From: UMGS1766 sp963660915
GTDB taxonomy: Bacteria > Bacillota > Clostridia > Oscillospirales > Oscillospiraceae
Length of the DNA: 64,000 bases
Reading direction: 5' to 3'
Assembly (NCBI GenBank): GCA_963660915.1
Contig: CAVLAO010000002.1
Location: 1-64,000 of the forward strand
Shown here: piece after piece, positions 41,410 through 49,589 of the stretch
How positions within the stretch are numbered: position 1 is the first letter of the stretch
How the letters are laid out: the number at the start of each line of letters is the position of its first letter
Notes under the pieces: model-generated
Seen by the model: the letters and a program-made list of their open reading frames with translations, nothing else
What the model was told of the DNA's origin: nothing
Databases searched by the model: none
Translations under genes and position numbers: made by a program

Positions 41410-42483
41410 ATGCTCGATATCAAAGTCGAACTGACAAAACACCCAAAGGCAAAGCCCGCAGACGAATCCAAGCTGGGCTTTGGCAAAATTTTTACCGACC
41501 ATATGTTCCTGATGGACTACACCAAGGGCGAAGGCTGGCACGATGCACGTATTGTCCCCTATGCTCCCTTCCAGTTGGATCCCGCCTGTGTAGTGTTCCA
41601 CTATGCGCAGGAGCTGTTTGAGGGATTGAAGGCCTATCGCACCGCAGAGGGCGACGTCCAACTGTTCCGTCCGGACTGCAACGCTCAGCGCTGCCAGGAC
41701 TCCAGCGACCGTATGTGCGTGCCTCAGATTCCGGTAGAAGATTTTGTTCAGGCGGTAGAGGCTCTTGTAAATGTGGATCGGGACTGGGTTCCTCATACCG
41801 ATGGAGCTTCCCTGTATATCCGTCCCTATGTATTTGCCACGGATGTGGGGCTCGGTGTTCATGCCTCTCATAACTACACTTTTGCCATCATCTGCTCTCC
41901 CTCCGGCGCCTACTATGCGGAGGGTCTGGATCCCGTGCGCATCTATGTGGAAGACCAGTATATTCGCGCAGCCCCCGGTCTGACCGGCTTCACAAAGTGC
42001 GGCGGCAACTACGCCGCTTCCATCAAGGCCGGCGAAATGGCCGAAGAGCAGGGCTATGCACAGGTTCTGTGGCTGGATGGCGTGGAGAAAAAGTACGTCG
42101 AAGAAGTTGGTGCAATGAACATTTTCTTCAAAATTGACGGCAAGCTCTACACAGCCGCCTGCGTTGGTACTGTGCTTCCCGGCGTTACCCGCCGCAGCGT
42201 AATTGAGCTGTGCAAGGATTGGGGTTACGAAGTCGTGGAAGGCAAACTGGCTATCGCTGACATCATGGAAGCCGCAAAGGACGGCAAGCTGGAGGAAGTG
42301 TTTGGCACCGGTACTGCCGCAGTTGTTTCCCCGGTCAAGGAACTGAAGTGGAAGGATGATGTTGCCTATATCTCCGGCGGTAAGATTGGTCCGCTGACGC
42401 AGAAGCTCTATGATACTCTGACCGGCATTCAGTGGGGCAAGATTCCCGATACTAAAGGTTGGACGGTTAAGGTTGAAGCCTGA
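41410..42483 (+). CDS. ilvE: Branched-chain amino acid aminotransferase
   Basis: 357 residues, fold type IV PLP aminotransferase of the long BCAT type. FHYAQELFEGLKAYR, the PLP Lys in GFTKCGGNYAASIKA, EEVGAMNIFF and the phosphate-binding GVTRRSVIEL. It interconverts Leu/Ile/Val and their 2-oxo acids. It has its own promoter and terminator, with no other branched-chain genes nearby. Confidence 0.95.
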   Translation: MLDIKVELTKHPKAKPADESKLGFGKIFTDHMFLMDYTKGEGWHDARIVPYAPFQLDPACVVFHYAQELFEGLKAYRTAEGDVQLFRPDCNAQRCQDSSDRMCVPQIPVEDFVQAVEALVNVDRDWVPHTDGASLYIRPYVFATDVGLGVHASHNYTFAIICSPSGAYYAEGLDPVRIYVEDQYIRAAPGLTGFTKCGGNYAASIKAGEMAEEQGYAQVLWLDGVEKKYVEEVGAMNIFFKIDGKLYTAACVGTVLPGVTRRSVIELCKDWGYEVVEGKLAIADIMEAAKDGKLEEVFGTGTAAVVSPVKELKWKDDVAYISGGKIGPLTQKLYDTLTGIQWGKIPDTKGWTVKVEA

Positions 42484-42491
42484 TAATTGAT

Positions 42492-42539
42492 AAAAGAACA
42501 GCTTCCCATGTGCGTGAGCACATGGGAAGCTGTTCTTTT
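42492..42539. terminator. Bidirectional terminator between ilvE and rnhA
   Basis: Perfect 22-bp stem (42492-42513 with 42518-42539) with a GTGA loop, A-rich left and T-rich right end. It overlaps the rnhA stop codon. Confidence 0.95.
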
Positions 42540-42990
42540 ATGCCCGGCTTCCGTTTTTTAATTTCATCCATTCTGCAACCGCCAACTCGTCGCAGCGATT
42601 GTTATAGGGATTGGACGCATGCCCTTTTACCCAATGAAGATGCACTTCGTGCATCTCGCAAAGTGCAAGCAGCTGTTCCCACAGATCCGGGTTCAGCGCC
42701 GGTTTTTTGTCACTTTTGATCCACCCGCGTTTCTGCCATCCTCTGGCCCATCCCTTCTCCAATGCATCGATCACGTACTTGGAATCGGAATAAAGTTCTA
42801 CGACACAGGGTTCTGCTAAGGTTTGCAGGCCCCGAATGACAGCAGTCAATTCCATGCGATTATTCGTGGTGACTGCTTCTCCGCCGGAAAGTTCTTTTTT
42901 ATGCGGACCGAACATTAAAATTGCCGCCCAGCCCCCCGGTCCCGGATTGCCGGAGCAGGCGCCGTCGGTGTAAAGAGTTACTGTTTTCAT
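42538..42990 (-). CDS. rnhA: Ribonuclease HI
   Basis: 150 residues. Catalytic acidic residues appear in order: Asp in LYTDGACSGNPGPGGWA, Glu in NNRMELTAVI, Asp in ELYSDSKYVIDAL, and the C-terminal WVKGHASNPYNNRCDELA with the last His and Asp. It degrades RNA in RNA-DNA hybrids. The length is the bacterial standard, with no N-terminal hybrid-binding domain. Confidence 0.96.
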   Translation of the reverse strand: MKTVTLYTDGACSGNPGPGGWAAILMFGPHKKELSGGEAVTTNNRMELTAVIRGLQTLAEPCVVELYSDSKYVIDALEKGWARGWQKRGWIKSDKKPALNPDLWEQLLALCEMHEVHLHWVKGHASNPYNNRCDELAVAEWMKLKNGSRA

Positions 42991-43016
42991 TGGTTGCTCC
43001 TATAGTAACCAAGATA

Positions 43017-43085
43017 TCATTCTGAGAAAATGAAACATCGAAGGTTCTGTGTAAAAGTTTTGCCGACAATACCGCCTCAGAATGA
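43017..43085. repeat. Degenerate palindromic intergenic repeat, copy B
   Basis: TCATTCTGAG (43017-43026) and CTCAGAATGA (43076-43085) form a perfect 10-base inverted repeat enclosing 49 bases with GAAACATCGAAGGTTCT, a decayed core. It matches the motif seen at 951-1021. Confidence 0.6.
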
Positions 43086-43114
43086 CAGAGCTTGCCCGGT
43101 TATCTGCTTTCATC

Positions 43115-43147
43115 AAAAAAAGGGGGTGAGGGAAACGCCCCCACCCC
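43115..43147 (-). terminator. Terminator of the rpmH-khpB operon
   Basis: G/C-rich imperfect stem (43122-43132 with 43138-43147) followed by seven T on the minus strand. Confidence 0.8.
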
Positions 43148-43165
43148 TCATTTGCAGATACGAAA

Positions 43166-43942
43166 TTATTTTTCCACTGCGACGACAACGCGGCGGTTAG
43201 GTTCCGTTCCGGTGGAATAGGTGGTCACCCCGTCATAATCCTGCAGTGCAGCGTGAATTACATGACGTTCATAGGCATTCATCGGCTCCAGGGTCATATT
43301 GCGGTGATACTTCAATGCCTTGCCGGCGGTTTTGCGCGCCAGACGTTCCAGCGTCTCTTCGCGCTTTGCACGGTAGTTCTCTGCATCCAGATGAATCCGA
43401 ACCCGCTTGTTTTGTCCTCGATTGACGCTGTAGTTGGTCAATTGCTGAATTGCGTCAAGGGTTTCGCCCCGGCGACCAATCAGTGCTCCCAGTTCCTTAC
43501 CTACCAGTTCCACCTGATAACTGCCATCCTCATTCAGAGTAATCACAGGACGGGCATCATTTTCCAGATGCTCCATCAAGCCGGTCAGGAAAGCGGAAAT
43601 CTGCTCTGCCTTGTCTCCTGCAACAACGGGTTTAACTGCTGCTGCGGGGGTCGGAACTTCCTGCGCTGCCTCGGTCTCTTCCACGGTGGGAGCCTCCTCT
43701 GTCACGGAAACTTCCTCTTCAGCAGAAATGACTTTTTCCTCGGCGGGCTCAACCGCAGGCTCATCCGGTGCCTGATAGGACAACTTTACCCGTGCGGGGC
43801 AGCTGCCAATGCCCAGAAATCCGGACTTTGCGCGCTCCAGTACCTCAACGGACACTTCGTCTCGATCCAAGCCCAGTTGGCTCAGACCTGCCGCAATGGC
43901 AGCATCTTCCGTCTTACCGGTTACTTCAATATACTTTTCCAT
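43166..43942 (-). CDS. khpB: RNA-binding protein KhpB (Jag/EloR)
   Basis: 258 residues. Jag-N domain (MEKYIEVTGKTEDAAI ... ERAKSGFLGIG), an acidic Glu/Val/Ala linker at about 60-110, a KH domain (VELVGKELGALIGRRGETLDAIQ), and an R3H domain at the end (MNAYERHVIHAALQDYDGVTTYSTGTEPNRRVVV). It acts in RNA binding and cell elongation control. It is the last gene of the operon, 23 bases after yidC. Confidence 0.95.
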   Translation of the reverse strand: MEKYIEVTGKTEDAAIAAGLSQLGLDRDEVSVEVLERAKSGFLGIGSCPARVKLSYQAPDEPAVEPAEEKVISAEEEVSVTEEAPTVEETEAAQEVPTPAAAVKPVVAGDKAEQISAFLTGLMEHLENDARPVITLNEDGSYQVELVGKELGALIGRRGETLDAIQQLTNYSVNRGQNKRVRIHLDAENYRAKREETLERLARKTAGKALKYHRNMTLEPMNAYERHVIHAALQDYDGVTTYSTGTEPNRRVVVAVEK

Positions 43943-43965
43943 GGTCGTTACGATCGTCCTTTCTG

Positions 43966-45495
43966 TTAATTTTCTTCTGAGGACGCATCATCGTTCAACT
44001 CATTGTTGATCTGATCGAACAACTCGTCAGCACTCGGTGCCTCCTCCGGCAAGACAGTCTCAGCAGCAGTCGTTGGTTCTGCTGATTCTTCCTGAACCTC
44101 GTTTGCATCTACTGCCTCTGCCGTTTCCTCTGCAGCCTCTTCCTGCGCTTCCAACTCTGCCTGCTGCTCTTCCAGCTTCTTTACGGCTTCCAGATCGCCG
44201 GCCTCTTCTGCCTGGGTAAGAGCATCGGCAACTGCTTTCTGCTTGCGGCTGCGCTTTTTGCTGTAGGCCTCTTCGATCGCCTGCTCGTCGATGATTTCCT
44301 GGGGATCGCGATAGGTTGTTACACCACCGTAGCGGTCGGGCTCATAGTCGCGGCCCAACGCATAGGTGCGAATACCGATGCGGCCGTTTTTATTGGAGGG
44401 CTGCTTTTTCGCGGCAACCTTCTTCTTGCCCTTTTTGCCTTTGTTTGCCTTGTTCGCTTCTTCCTGCTGACGGCGGCGTTCGGCAATTTCTGCCTTACGG
44501 GCAGCCAGTTCCGCCTTCTCCTGCTCATCGCGAATGCGCTGCTCTTCCTGCATCTTCAGAAATTCCTTGCGCATCATCTTGGTGCAGATCGCGTCCTGAC
44601 CCACGGTGCACAGAGCATTCACAGCCATGTAAACGCACATGCCGGCAGGCATGGAGTAACCAAACCACAGATACATGAGTGGCATCATCCACATCATCAT
44701 CTGGTTGGAACGCTCGGTAGAGGACTTCTTCTCGTCAGCGGTCTTCTTTTTCTTCTTTTTGCCCTCGCCCTCCGGAGCAGTCATAGCAGCATTGGTCTTC
44801 ATGCTGAAGCGGGTGTACCAGAAGTTCAGAGCAGTGACGGCCAGAGGAATCAGGAACAGACCGACGGCACCCCACACACCCAGTTCGGAGAAATAGCTCC
44901 AGAACTTCAGGTGCGGGACCTGACTCAGATCCAGGCCGAACAAATTGAAGTTGATGAAATGCAGCCGGTCTGCATAATCAGGAATTGCATTTTGCACAAC
45001 AGACAGCACATCATTGTTATTGAGCATGCCTGCCAACTGAATTTCTTTGTAAGCGCCATTGGCAGACAGAGTATAGCCTGCACTGGTCACGGCATCAATG
45101 GCGGTGGAGACGGCATCGGACGGGATACGCATCATGTAGTGCATGGGCATACGAATGATGTAGTACAGACCCATCAGGATGGGCAGGGGAAGCAGTGACC
45201 ACAGGCAGCCGCCCATGGGATTGACCTTCTCCCGTTCGTAGAGTTTCTGCACTTCTTCCTGATATTTCTGCCGATTATTGGAATACTGCTGCTCCAGCGC
45301 CTTCATCTTGCTCTGAAGCGCCGTCATCTTCATCATGCTCTTCTTGCCCTTGTAAGACAGAGGGAACAAGACCAGCTTGACCAGGATGGTAAATACCACC
45401 AAAGACAACGCATAAGCGGCAGGAATGTGAGCGGTTTCAAAAAACTCGTAGATTTTCAGCAAAAACCAGCCAATTGCCTGTAAAATTTGTGTCAT
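43966..45495 (-). CDS. yidC: Membrane protein insertase YidC, with long charged tail
   Basis: 509 residues. Five membrane segments in Oxa1/YidC order, including ALSLVVFTILVKLVLFPLSYKGKKSMMKM with the hydrophilic-groove Arg/Lys region and GGCLWSLLPLPILMGLYYII. A Lys-rich insert (GEGKKKKKKTADEKK) lies before the last pair of helices. The C-terminal ~190 residues are a soluble, first basic and then very acidic tail, much longer than in Bacillus SpoIIIJ, possibly for ribosome or RNA contact. Its ATG overlaps the yidD stop by one base. Confidence 0.95.
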   Translation of the reverse strand: MTQILQAIGWFLLKIYEFFETAHIPAAYALSLVVFTILVKLVLFPLSYKGKKSMMKMTALQSKMKALEQQYSNNRQKYQEEVQKLYEREKVNPMGGCLWSLLPLPILMGLYYIIRMPMHYMMRIPSDAVSTAIDAVTSAGYTLSANGAYKEIQLAGMLNNNDVLSVVQNAIPDYADRLHFINFNLFGLDLSQVPHLKFWSYFSELGVWGAVGLFLIPLAVTALNFWYTRFSMKTNAAMTAPEGEGKKKKKKTADEKKSSTERSNQMMMWMMPLMYLWFGYSMPAGMCVYMAVNALCTVGQDAICTKMMRKEFLKMQEEQRIRDEQEKAELAARKAEIAERRRQQEEANKANKGKKGKKKVAAKKQPSNKNGRIGIRTYALGRDYEPDRYGGVTTYRDPQEIIDEQAIEEAYSKKRSRKQKAVADALTQAEEAGDLEAVKKLEEQQAELEAQEEAAEETAEAVDANEVQEESAEPTTAAETVLPEEAPSADELFDQINNELNDDASSEEN

Positions 45496-45749
45496 TATAA
45501 CTTTCTCCTCCGTATGGATGGGGGGTCGGGCTCGGGAACCGGATCATATTCAATGGTTTTCTGCCGGTGAAAGGGCTGGCACTTGGCCAGTCGTTTTGCC
45601 GCCAGAAGCGACCCTCTTGCCGCTCCAAACCGTTCTATCGCCAGATAGGCGTACTCCGAACAGGACGGAATGAATCGACAGGACGGCGGCGTCCCGGGCG
45701 AGATATACTTACGGTAGAATCCAACGAGAAACAGCAAAATTCGCTTCAT
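45495..45749 (-). CDS. yidD: Membrane protein insertion efficiency factor YidD
   Basis: 84 residues. Amphipathic start RILLFLVGFYRKYISPG, the conserved SCRFIPSCSEYAYLAIERFGA and KRLAKCQPFH motifs. It assists YidC at the membrane. It overlaps rnpA by four bases (ATGA). Confidence 0.96.
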   Translation of the reverse strand: MKRILLFLVGFYRKYISPGTPPSCRFIPSCSEYAYLAIERFGAARGSLLAAKRLAKCQPFHRQKTIEYDPVPEPDPPSIRRRKL

Positions 45750-46159
45750 GACAGATCGCCGCTCTTTTCATCGCTATCGCTGACGCGCTGAGGGTCCGGT
45801 TCGACCGGGTTCGCCTTTTCTGCCTCGCGCAGCAATCCGTTTCTCCGCGCAAGGCGCAGGAAATCCCGCTCCAAGCGCTGGTAGCTGGCAGTAACTGCCC
45901 CGGCTCGGCACACCACAACGATATCAAATCCGCATTTTAATTCGGATTCATGCAAACGGTAGATTGCCCTCAAACGTCGGCGCAGCTTGTTGCGCACAAC
46001 CGCATGCCCTAATTTTGCTCCTGTGGTTAATCCCAGTCGGTTGCAGGCGCGGCCGTTTTTTCGGGAATAAAGCGCAAGCGTCGGCATAGCGGAGCGAGTC
46101 CCCTTGCGATACAGGCGCTGAAAGACATGATTCAGTTTCAGAGTGACAGTATATTGCAT
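45746..46159 (-). CDS. rnpA: Ribonuclease P protein component
   Basis: 137 residues. The RNR-type motif reads AVVRNKLRRRLRAIYR, with FQRLYRKGTR near the start. It binds RNase P RNA for 5' tRNA processing. The ATG at 46159 fits the family; an in-frame ATG ten codons earlier is less likely. The C-terminal ~25 residues (AEKANPVEPDPQRVSDS) are an acidic extension overlapping yidD. Confidence 0.94.
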   Translation of the reverse strand: MQYTVTLKLNHVFQRLYRKGTRSAMPTLALYSRKNGRACNRLGLTTGAKLGHAVVRNKLRRRLRAIYRLHESELKCGFDIVVVCRAGAVTASYQRLERDFLRLARRNGLLREAEKANPVEPDPQRVSDSDEKSGDLS

Positions 46160-46210
46160 CTTTGACCGAGTCCTTTCGCTGCAACACAAAAAAGTCCTAT
46201 AAGCTCCGCA

Positions 46211-46242
46211 AGGGTGGACGATTCACAAAATCATCCACCCTG
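46211..46242 (-). other. Hairpin between rpmH and rnpA
   Basis: The minus-strand sequence GGGTGGATGATT ... GATCGTCCACCC-type inverted repeat (about 12 bp with one mismatch) has no T-run, so it is more likely an RNA processing or stability element than a terminator. Confidence 0.5.
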
Positions 46243-46275
46243 CAAATACACTATTTTCTCGTTCCAGGGAGCGCA

Positions 46276-46413
46276 TTAGGCGCTCAGCTTAGCGCGGCCC
46301 TTAGCACGGCGACGAGCGAGAACCTTACGGCCGTTGGCAGTATGCATTCTCTTACGGAATCCGTGAACCTTGGAGCGATGGAGCTTCTTAGGCTGATAAG
46401 TACGTTTCGTCAT
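46276..46413 (-). CDS. rpmH: 50S ribosomal protein L34
   Basis: 45 residues: starts MTKRTYQPKKLHRSK, ends GRKVLARRRAKGRAKLSA. Very basic, standard L34. The ATG follows GGAGGTG by eight bases. It is the first gene of rpmH-rnpA-yidD-yidC-khpB. A longer in-frame extension upstream runs through the untranslated leader and is not coding. Confidence 0.97.
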   Translation of the reverse strand: MTKRTYQPKKLHRSKVHGFRKRMHTANGRKVLARRRAKGRAKLSA

Positions 46414-46577
46414 AGTGATTACACCTCCAAATTTACAGATAGGACGGCGACCGGGGGAGTAAAGCCGGACGCCAAACTCAACAAGCCGGACTTCCCCACG
46501 GGGGATAAACATTCCGGCCGCAGTTGCAAAATCGAGAAGGGCACAATACACCCTCCATGCACAATGGTGCAACCGAC

Positions 46578-46607
46578 ATTATAATACAAGTCACACGTTG
46601 GTGTCAA
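46578..46607 (-). promoter_or_regulatory. Strong promoter of the rpmH operon
   Basis: Minus strand TTGACA (46607-46602), 18-base spacer, TATAAT (46583-46578): both hexamers are perfect. The 5' leader to rpmH is about 155 bases. Confidence 0.8.
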
Positions 46608-46757
46608 TGAATTTTTGCGCCTTTTCAATCGCTTTTTGAGAAAATGCCTGGCATGCGTCGATGAGACTCTCTGAACATCGTTTAAGTTTCTATAAAAACG
46701 CGGTTGTCTGATATTGACAGCAATTATTTCGCCTGTCATAATGAAAATGCAGGTGAT

Positions 46758-47882
46758 TTAAACCTTGCCGTACATGAACAGGTCGCACTTCAGCATGCCG
46801 TTGTAAAGCTTGCGCTTTTTGACTGCTTTTTTCCCAATGCATTCTTCAAATTCTGTGTGGCTGGAGAGAATGCTCACGCGCCAATCCGGCGGTATGCGGT
46901 CAAGCACATGCCCGAACTGGCGATAAAGCTGACCTGCTTCCTGTTTCTCCAACAACCGCTCTCCGTAAGGTGGATTGGTTACCAAACGGCCGTATTTTCC
47001 CTCTGCCTGAAAATCCATGGCATTGGCTACATCGAACCGAACGACATCCTCAACTTCTGCCTTTTCTGCGTTAGAACGGGCAATCTTGACTGCATTGGGA
47101 TCGATGTCGCCACCCCAGATGTCATAAACCCGTCCGTGAAACTCCTTGTCCATTGCCTCATCCACTGCATCCATCCAGGCCTCTGCCGGAATAACTGCCC
47201 ATTTCTGTGCGGCAAAACTGCGGTTTAATCCGGGGGCACGATTTTTTGCGATCAGCGCTGCCTCGATGGCAATGGTTCCGCTGCCGCAGAACGGGTCGCG
47301 GAAAGGGTCTAAGCCGCGGTAACGGGACAGCAATACCAATGCTGCTGCCAGAGTCTCACGCAGGGGAGCTTCGACGCCGACGGCACGATATCCCCGTTTA
47401 TACAGTCCTTCTCCGGAGGTATCCAGTGCGAGGATTACTTCGTCTTTATAAATGGAGAACTGGATTTGCGTGCGGCGTCCGGTCTCCGGAAGCCACTCCA
47501 GTCCGTACCGCTGAGAAAGCCGCTGAGAAGCCGCTTTCTTCACAATGGACTGGCAGGCCGGAACACTGTGAAGCTGAGAGGAGATGGAGTATCCTTTAAC
47601 CGGAAACTCGCCGTCCTTCCCAATCCAGTCTTCCCATCGTACGGCCAGCGTTCCCTGAAACAATTCCTCAAAGGTACGCGCCTGAAAGCGGCTGAGCACA
47701 AGCAAAACGCGAGCTCCGCACCGAAGCCATAGATTCAGTCGGGGGATGTCTGCCAGCTTTCCGGAACAGAATACACGTCCGTTTTCTGCATGTACCTCCG
47801 CCATGTCCAGCCGTTTTAACTCGTCAGCCACTAATTTTTCCAGTCCCATCAGACAGGGAATCATAAATTGTAATTGTTCCAT
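46758..47882 (-). CDS. THUMP-domain class I SAM-dependent RNA methyltransferase (RlmL N-terminal/YpsC-like)
   Basis: 374 residues. N-terminal ferredoxin-like/THUMP region (residues ~1-155), then the UPF0020 methyltransferase with DPFCGSGTIAIEAALIA (SAM site) and the catalytic NPPYGERL (N-P-P-Y). Family members make m2G2445 in 23S rRNA. The ATG at 47882 gives the family start EQLQFMIPCLMGLEKLV; an ATG 13 codons earlier is less likely. Divergent from the nfeD gene. Confidence 0.9.
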   Translation of the reverse strand: MEQLQFMIPCLMGLEKLVADELKRLDMAEVHAENGRVFCSGKLADIPRLNLWLRCGARVLLVLSRFQARTFEELFQGTLAVRWEDWIGKDGEFPVKGYSISSQLHSVPACQSIVKKAASQRLSQRYGLEWLPETGRRTQIQFSIYKDEVILALDTSGEGLYKRGYRAVGVEAPLRETLAAALVLLSRYRGLDPFRDPFCGSGTIAIEAALIAKNRAPGLNRSFAAQKWAVIPAEAWMDAVDEAMDKEFHGRVYDIWGGDIDPNAVKIARSNAEKAEVEDVVRFDVANAMDFQAEGKYGRLVTNPPYGERLLEKQEAGQLYRQFGHVLDRIPPDWRVSILSSHTEFEECIGKKAVKKRKLYNGMLKCDLFMYGKV

Positions 47883-47977
47883 TGATTGAAACCATCCGTT
47901 TCTATTTACTAGTTCCATCACAGTATAACGAATCCTGCGGCAAAGTGCAACGCCGCAGAGCGAAGGAGGAAGAAAAG

Positions 47978-48427
47978 ATGCAGCTCATTTTTACCAGCCT
48001 GCCCCTGTTCTGGCTGATTGCACTGGTTGTATTTGCTCTAATTGAGGCAGCAACGCCAACCGCACTGGTCACAATCTGGTTCGCTGCCGGATCTCTGGTC
48101 AGTCTGATTTTGTCCTTCTTTTTGCAAAATTTTGGGGTGCAGTTAGCCGCATTTCTCGTCGTAAGCTGCCTTTGTTTTGCGTTGGTGCGCCCGTTGGCGC
48201 GAAAGTATTTCACCCCGAAAACCAGTCCCACCAATGCCGATGCGCTGATTGGACAGGAAGCGGTCGTCACACAAATTATTGACAATCTGTCGGCCAGCGG
48301 GCAGGTGCAGCTTCGCGGCCGCATCTGGACAGCGCGTGGGGAGACCGATGCTCCCATTGAACCCGGACAGAAAGTAACGGTACTGCGCATTGAGGGTGTA
48401 AAATTAATCGTTTGCTCGATGAAATAA
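47978..48427 (+). CDS. NfeD family protein
   Basis: 149 residues. Two or three membrane helices in the first ~75 residues (LFWLIALVVFALIEAATPTALVTIWFAAGSLVSLIL), then a C-terminal OB-fold NfeD domain (ALIGQEAVVTQIIDNLSASGQVQLRGRIWTARG). It pairs with SPFH proteins in membrane microdomains, and here an SPFH gene follows 29 bases later. The ATG at 47978 follows AAGGAGG. Confidence 0.93.
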   Translation: MQLIFTSLPLFWLIALVVFALIEAATPTALVTIWFAAGSLVSLILSFFLQNFGVQLAAFLVVSCLCFALVRPLARKYFTPKTSPTNADALIGQEAVVTQIIDNLSASGQVQLRGRIWTARGETDAPIEPGQKVTVLRIEGVKLIVCSMK

Positions 48428-48456
48428 ATGTTAAGGTATGAGAGAGGAGAAAGTTT

Positions 48457-49371
48457 ATGATACCTGGAATTATTCTTGCGATTATCATCATTTTGCTGTT
48501 GGCGCTTCTCATCAAGAATGTGGTCATTGTGCGGCAGAGTCGTGCCTATGTTGTAGAACGGCTTGGCGCATTCCATGCCGTTTGGGGGGTTGGCATCCAC
48601 TTCAAGATCCCGTTTATTGAGCGGGTGGCTAAGTCTGTTTCTCTAAAGGAACAGGTTGTAGACTTTGCACCGCAACCTGTGATCACGAAGGACAACGTCA
48701 CTATGCAGATTGACACAGTCCTGTTTTTTGAAATCACAGATCCAAAACTCTACACCTATGGAGTGGAGCATCCCATGGCTGCCATTGAAAATCTGACTGC
48801 TACCACCCTGCGCAATATTATCGGTGAGTTGGAACTGGATCAATCTCTGACCAGCCGGGACATCATCAATGCCAAGATGCGCTCTATTCTGGATGAAGCC
48901 ACAGATCCGTGGGGCATTCGCGTAAACCGCGTGGAGCTGAAGAATATTATCCCGCCTCGTGAGATTCAGGATGCCATGGAACGCCAGATGAAGGCAGAGC
49001 GGGAACGCCGGGAAACCCTGTTGCAGGCGGAAGGCCAGAAGCAGAGCAAAATTCTTGTGGCGGAAGGTGAACGTCAGTCCGTGATCCTGCGGGCTGAGGC
49101 TGCCAAGCAGGCAAAGATTATGGAGGCAGAAGCACAGGCAGAGGCTATTATTAAGGTGCAGGAGGCTCAGGCCGAGGCACTGCGTCTTCTGACTGCTGCC
49201 GCTCCCAGTGCGGAGGTGATCCAGTTGAAGAGTCTGGAAGCGTTTGCCGCCGCCGCCGATGGTAAGGCAACTAAAATTATCATCCCCAGTGAAATTCAGG
49301 GTCTGGCCGGTCTGGCAGAAGGCATTGTGCAGGCCGTTAAACCCGTGTCTGCTGCAGACGAGGGGAAGTAA
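48457..49371 (+). CDS. SPFH/Band 7 family protein (slipin/QmcA-like)
   Basis: 304 residues. One N-terminal membrane helix (GIILAIIIILLLALLIKNVVIV), the SPFH domain (VVERLGAFHAVWGVGIHFKIPFIERV, DNVTMQIDTVLFFEITDPKLYTYGV), then a Glu/Ala/Gln coiled coil and a short C-terminal region. It forms membrane-microdomain scaffolds or regulates membrane proteolysis. It is in operon with nfeD and followed by a strong terminator. Confidence 0.95.
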   Translation: MIPGIILAIIIILLLALLIKNVVIVRQSRAYVVERLGAFHAVWGVGIHFKIPFIERVAKSVSLKEQVVDFAPQPVITKDNVTMQIDTVLFFEITDPKLYTYGVEHPMAAIENLTATTLRNIIGELELDQSLTSRDIINAKMRSILDEATDPWGIRVNRVELKNIIPPREIQDAMERQMKAERERRETLLQAEGQKQSKILVAEGERQSVILRAEAAKQAKIMEAEAQAEAIIKVQEAQAEALRLLTAAAPSAEVIQLKSLEAFAAAADGKATKIIIPSEIQGLAGLAEGIVQAVKPVSAADEGK

Positions 49372-49401
49372 TTCTCCCTGTATATGATTTTATCCCACTA
49401 T

Positions 49402-49439
49402 AAAAGGGCTTCTTCACGTTGTTGTGAAGAAGCCCTTTT
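49402..49439 (+). terminator. Terminator after the SPFH gene
   Basis: Perfect 16-bp stem (49402-49417 with 49424-49439), 6-base loop and a T-run. Symmetric enough to act on recD2 transcripts as well. Confidence 0.92.
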
Positions 49440-49589
49440 GTTGCATGAAAACGGGGGAAAACTGGAATTTGCTGGAATTTGACGACGTGCTTATCCGTGC
49501 CCTTTTGAAGGGGTGCGCATAAAAGATGAAATCAGGTTGGATCAAACAGACCCTGATTTGTGTGGAATGCGACAATGCAAAAAATCCAT

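Noticed and set aside
46211..46242. TCATCCACC considered as a DnaA box
   Set aside because: It is one arm of a hairpin between rpmH and rnpA, does not match TTATCCACA, and no cluster is present.
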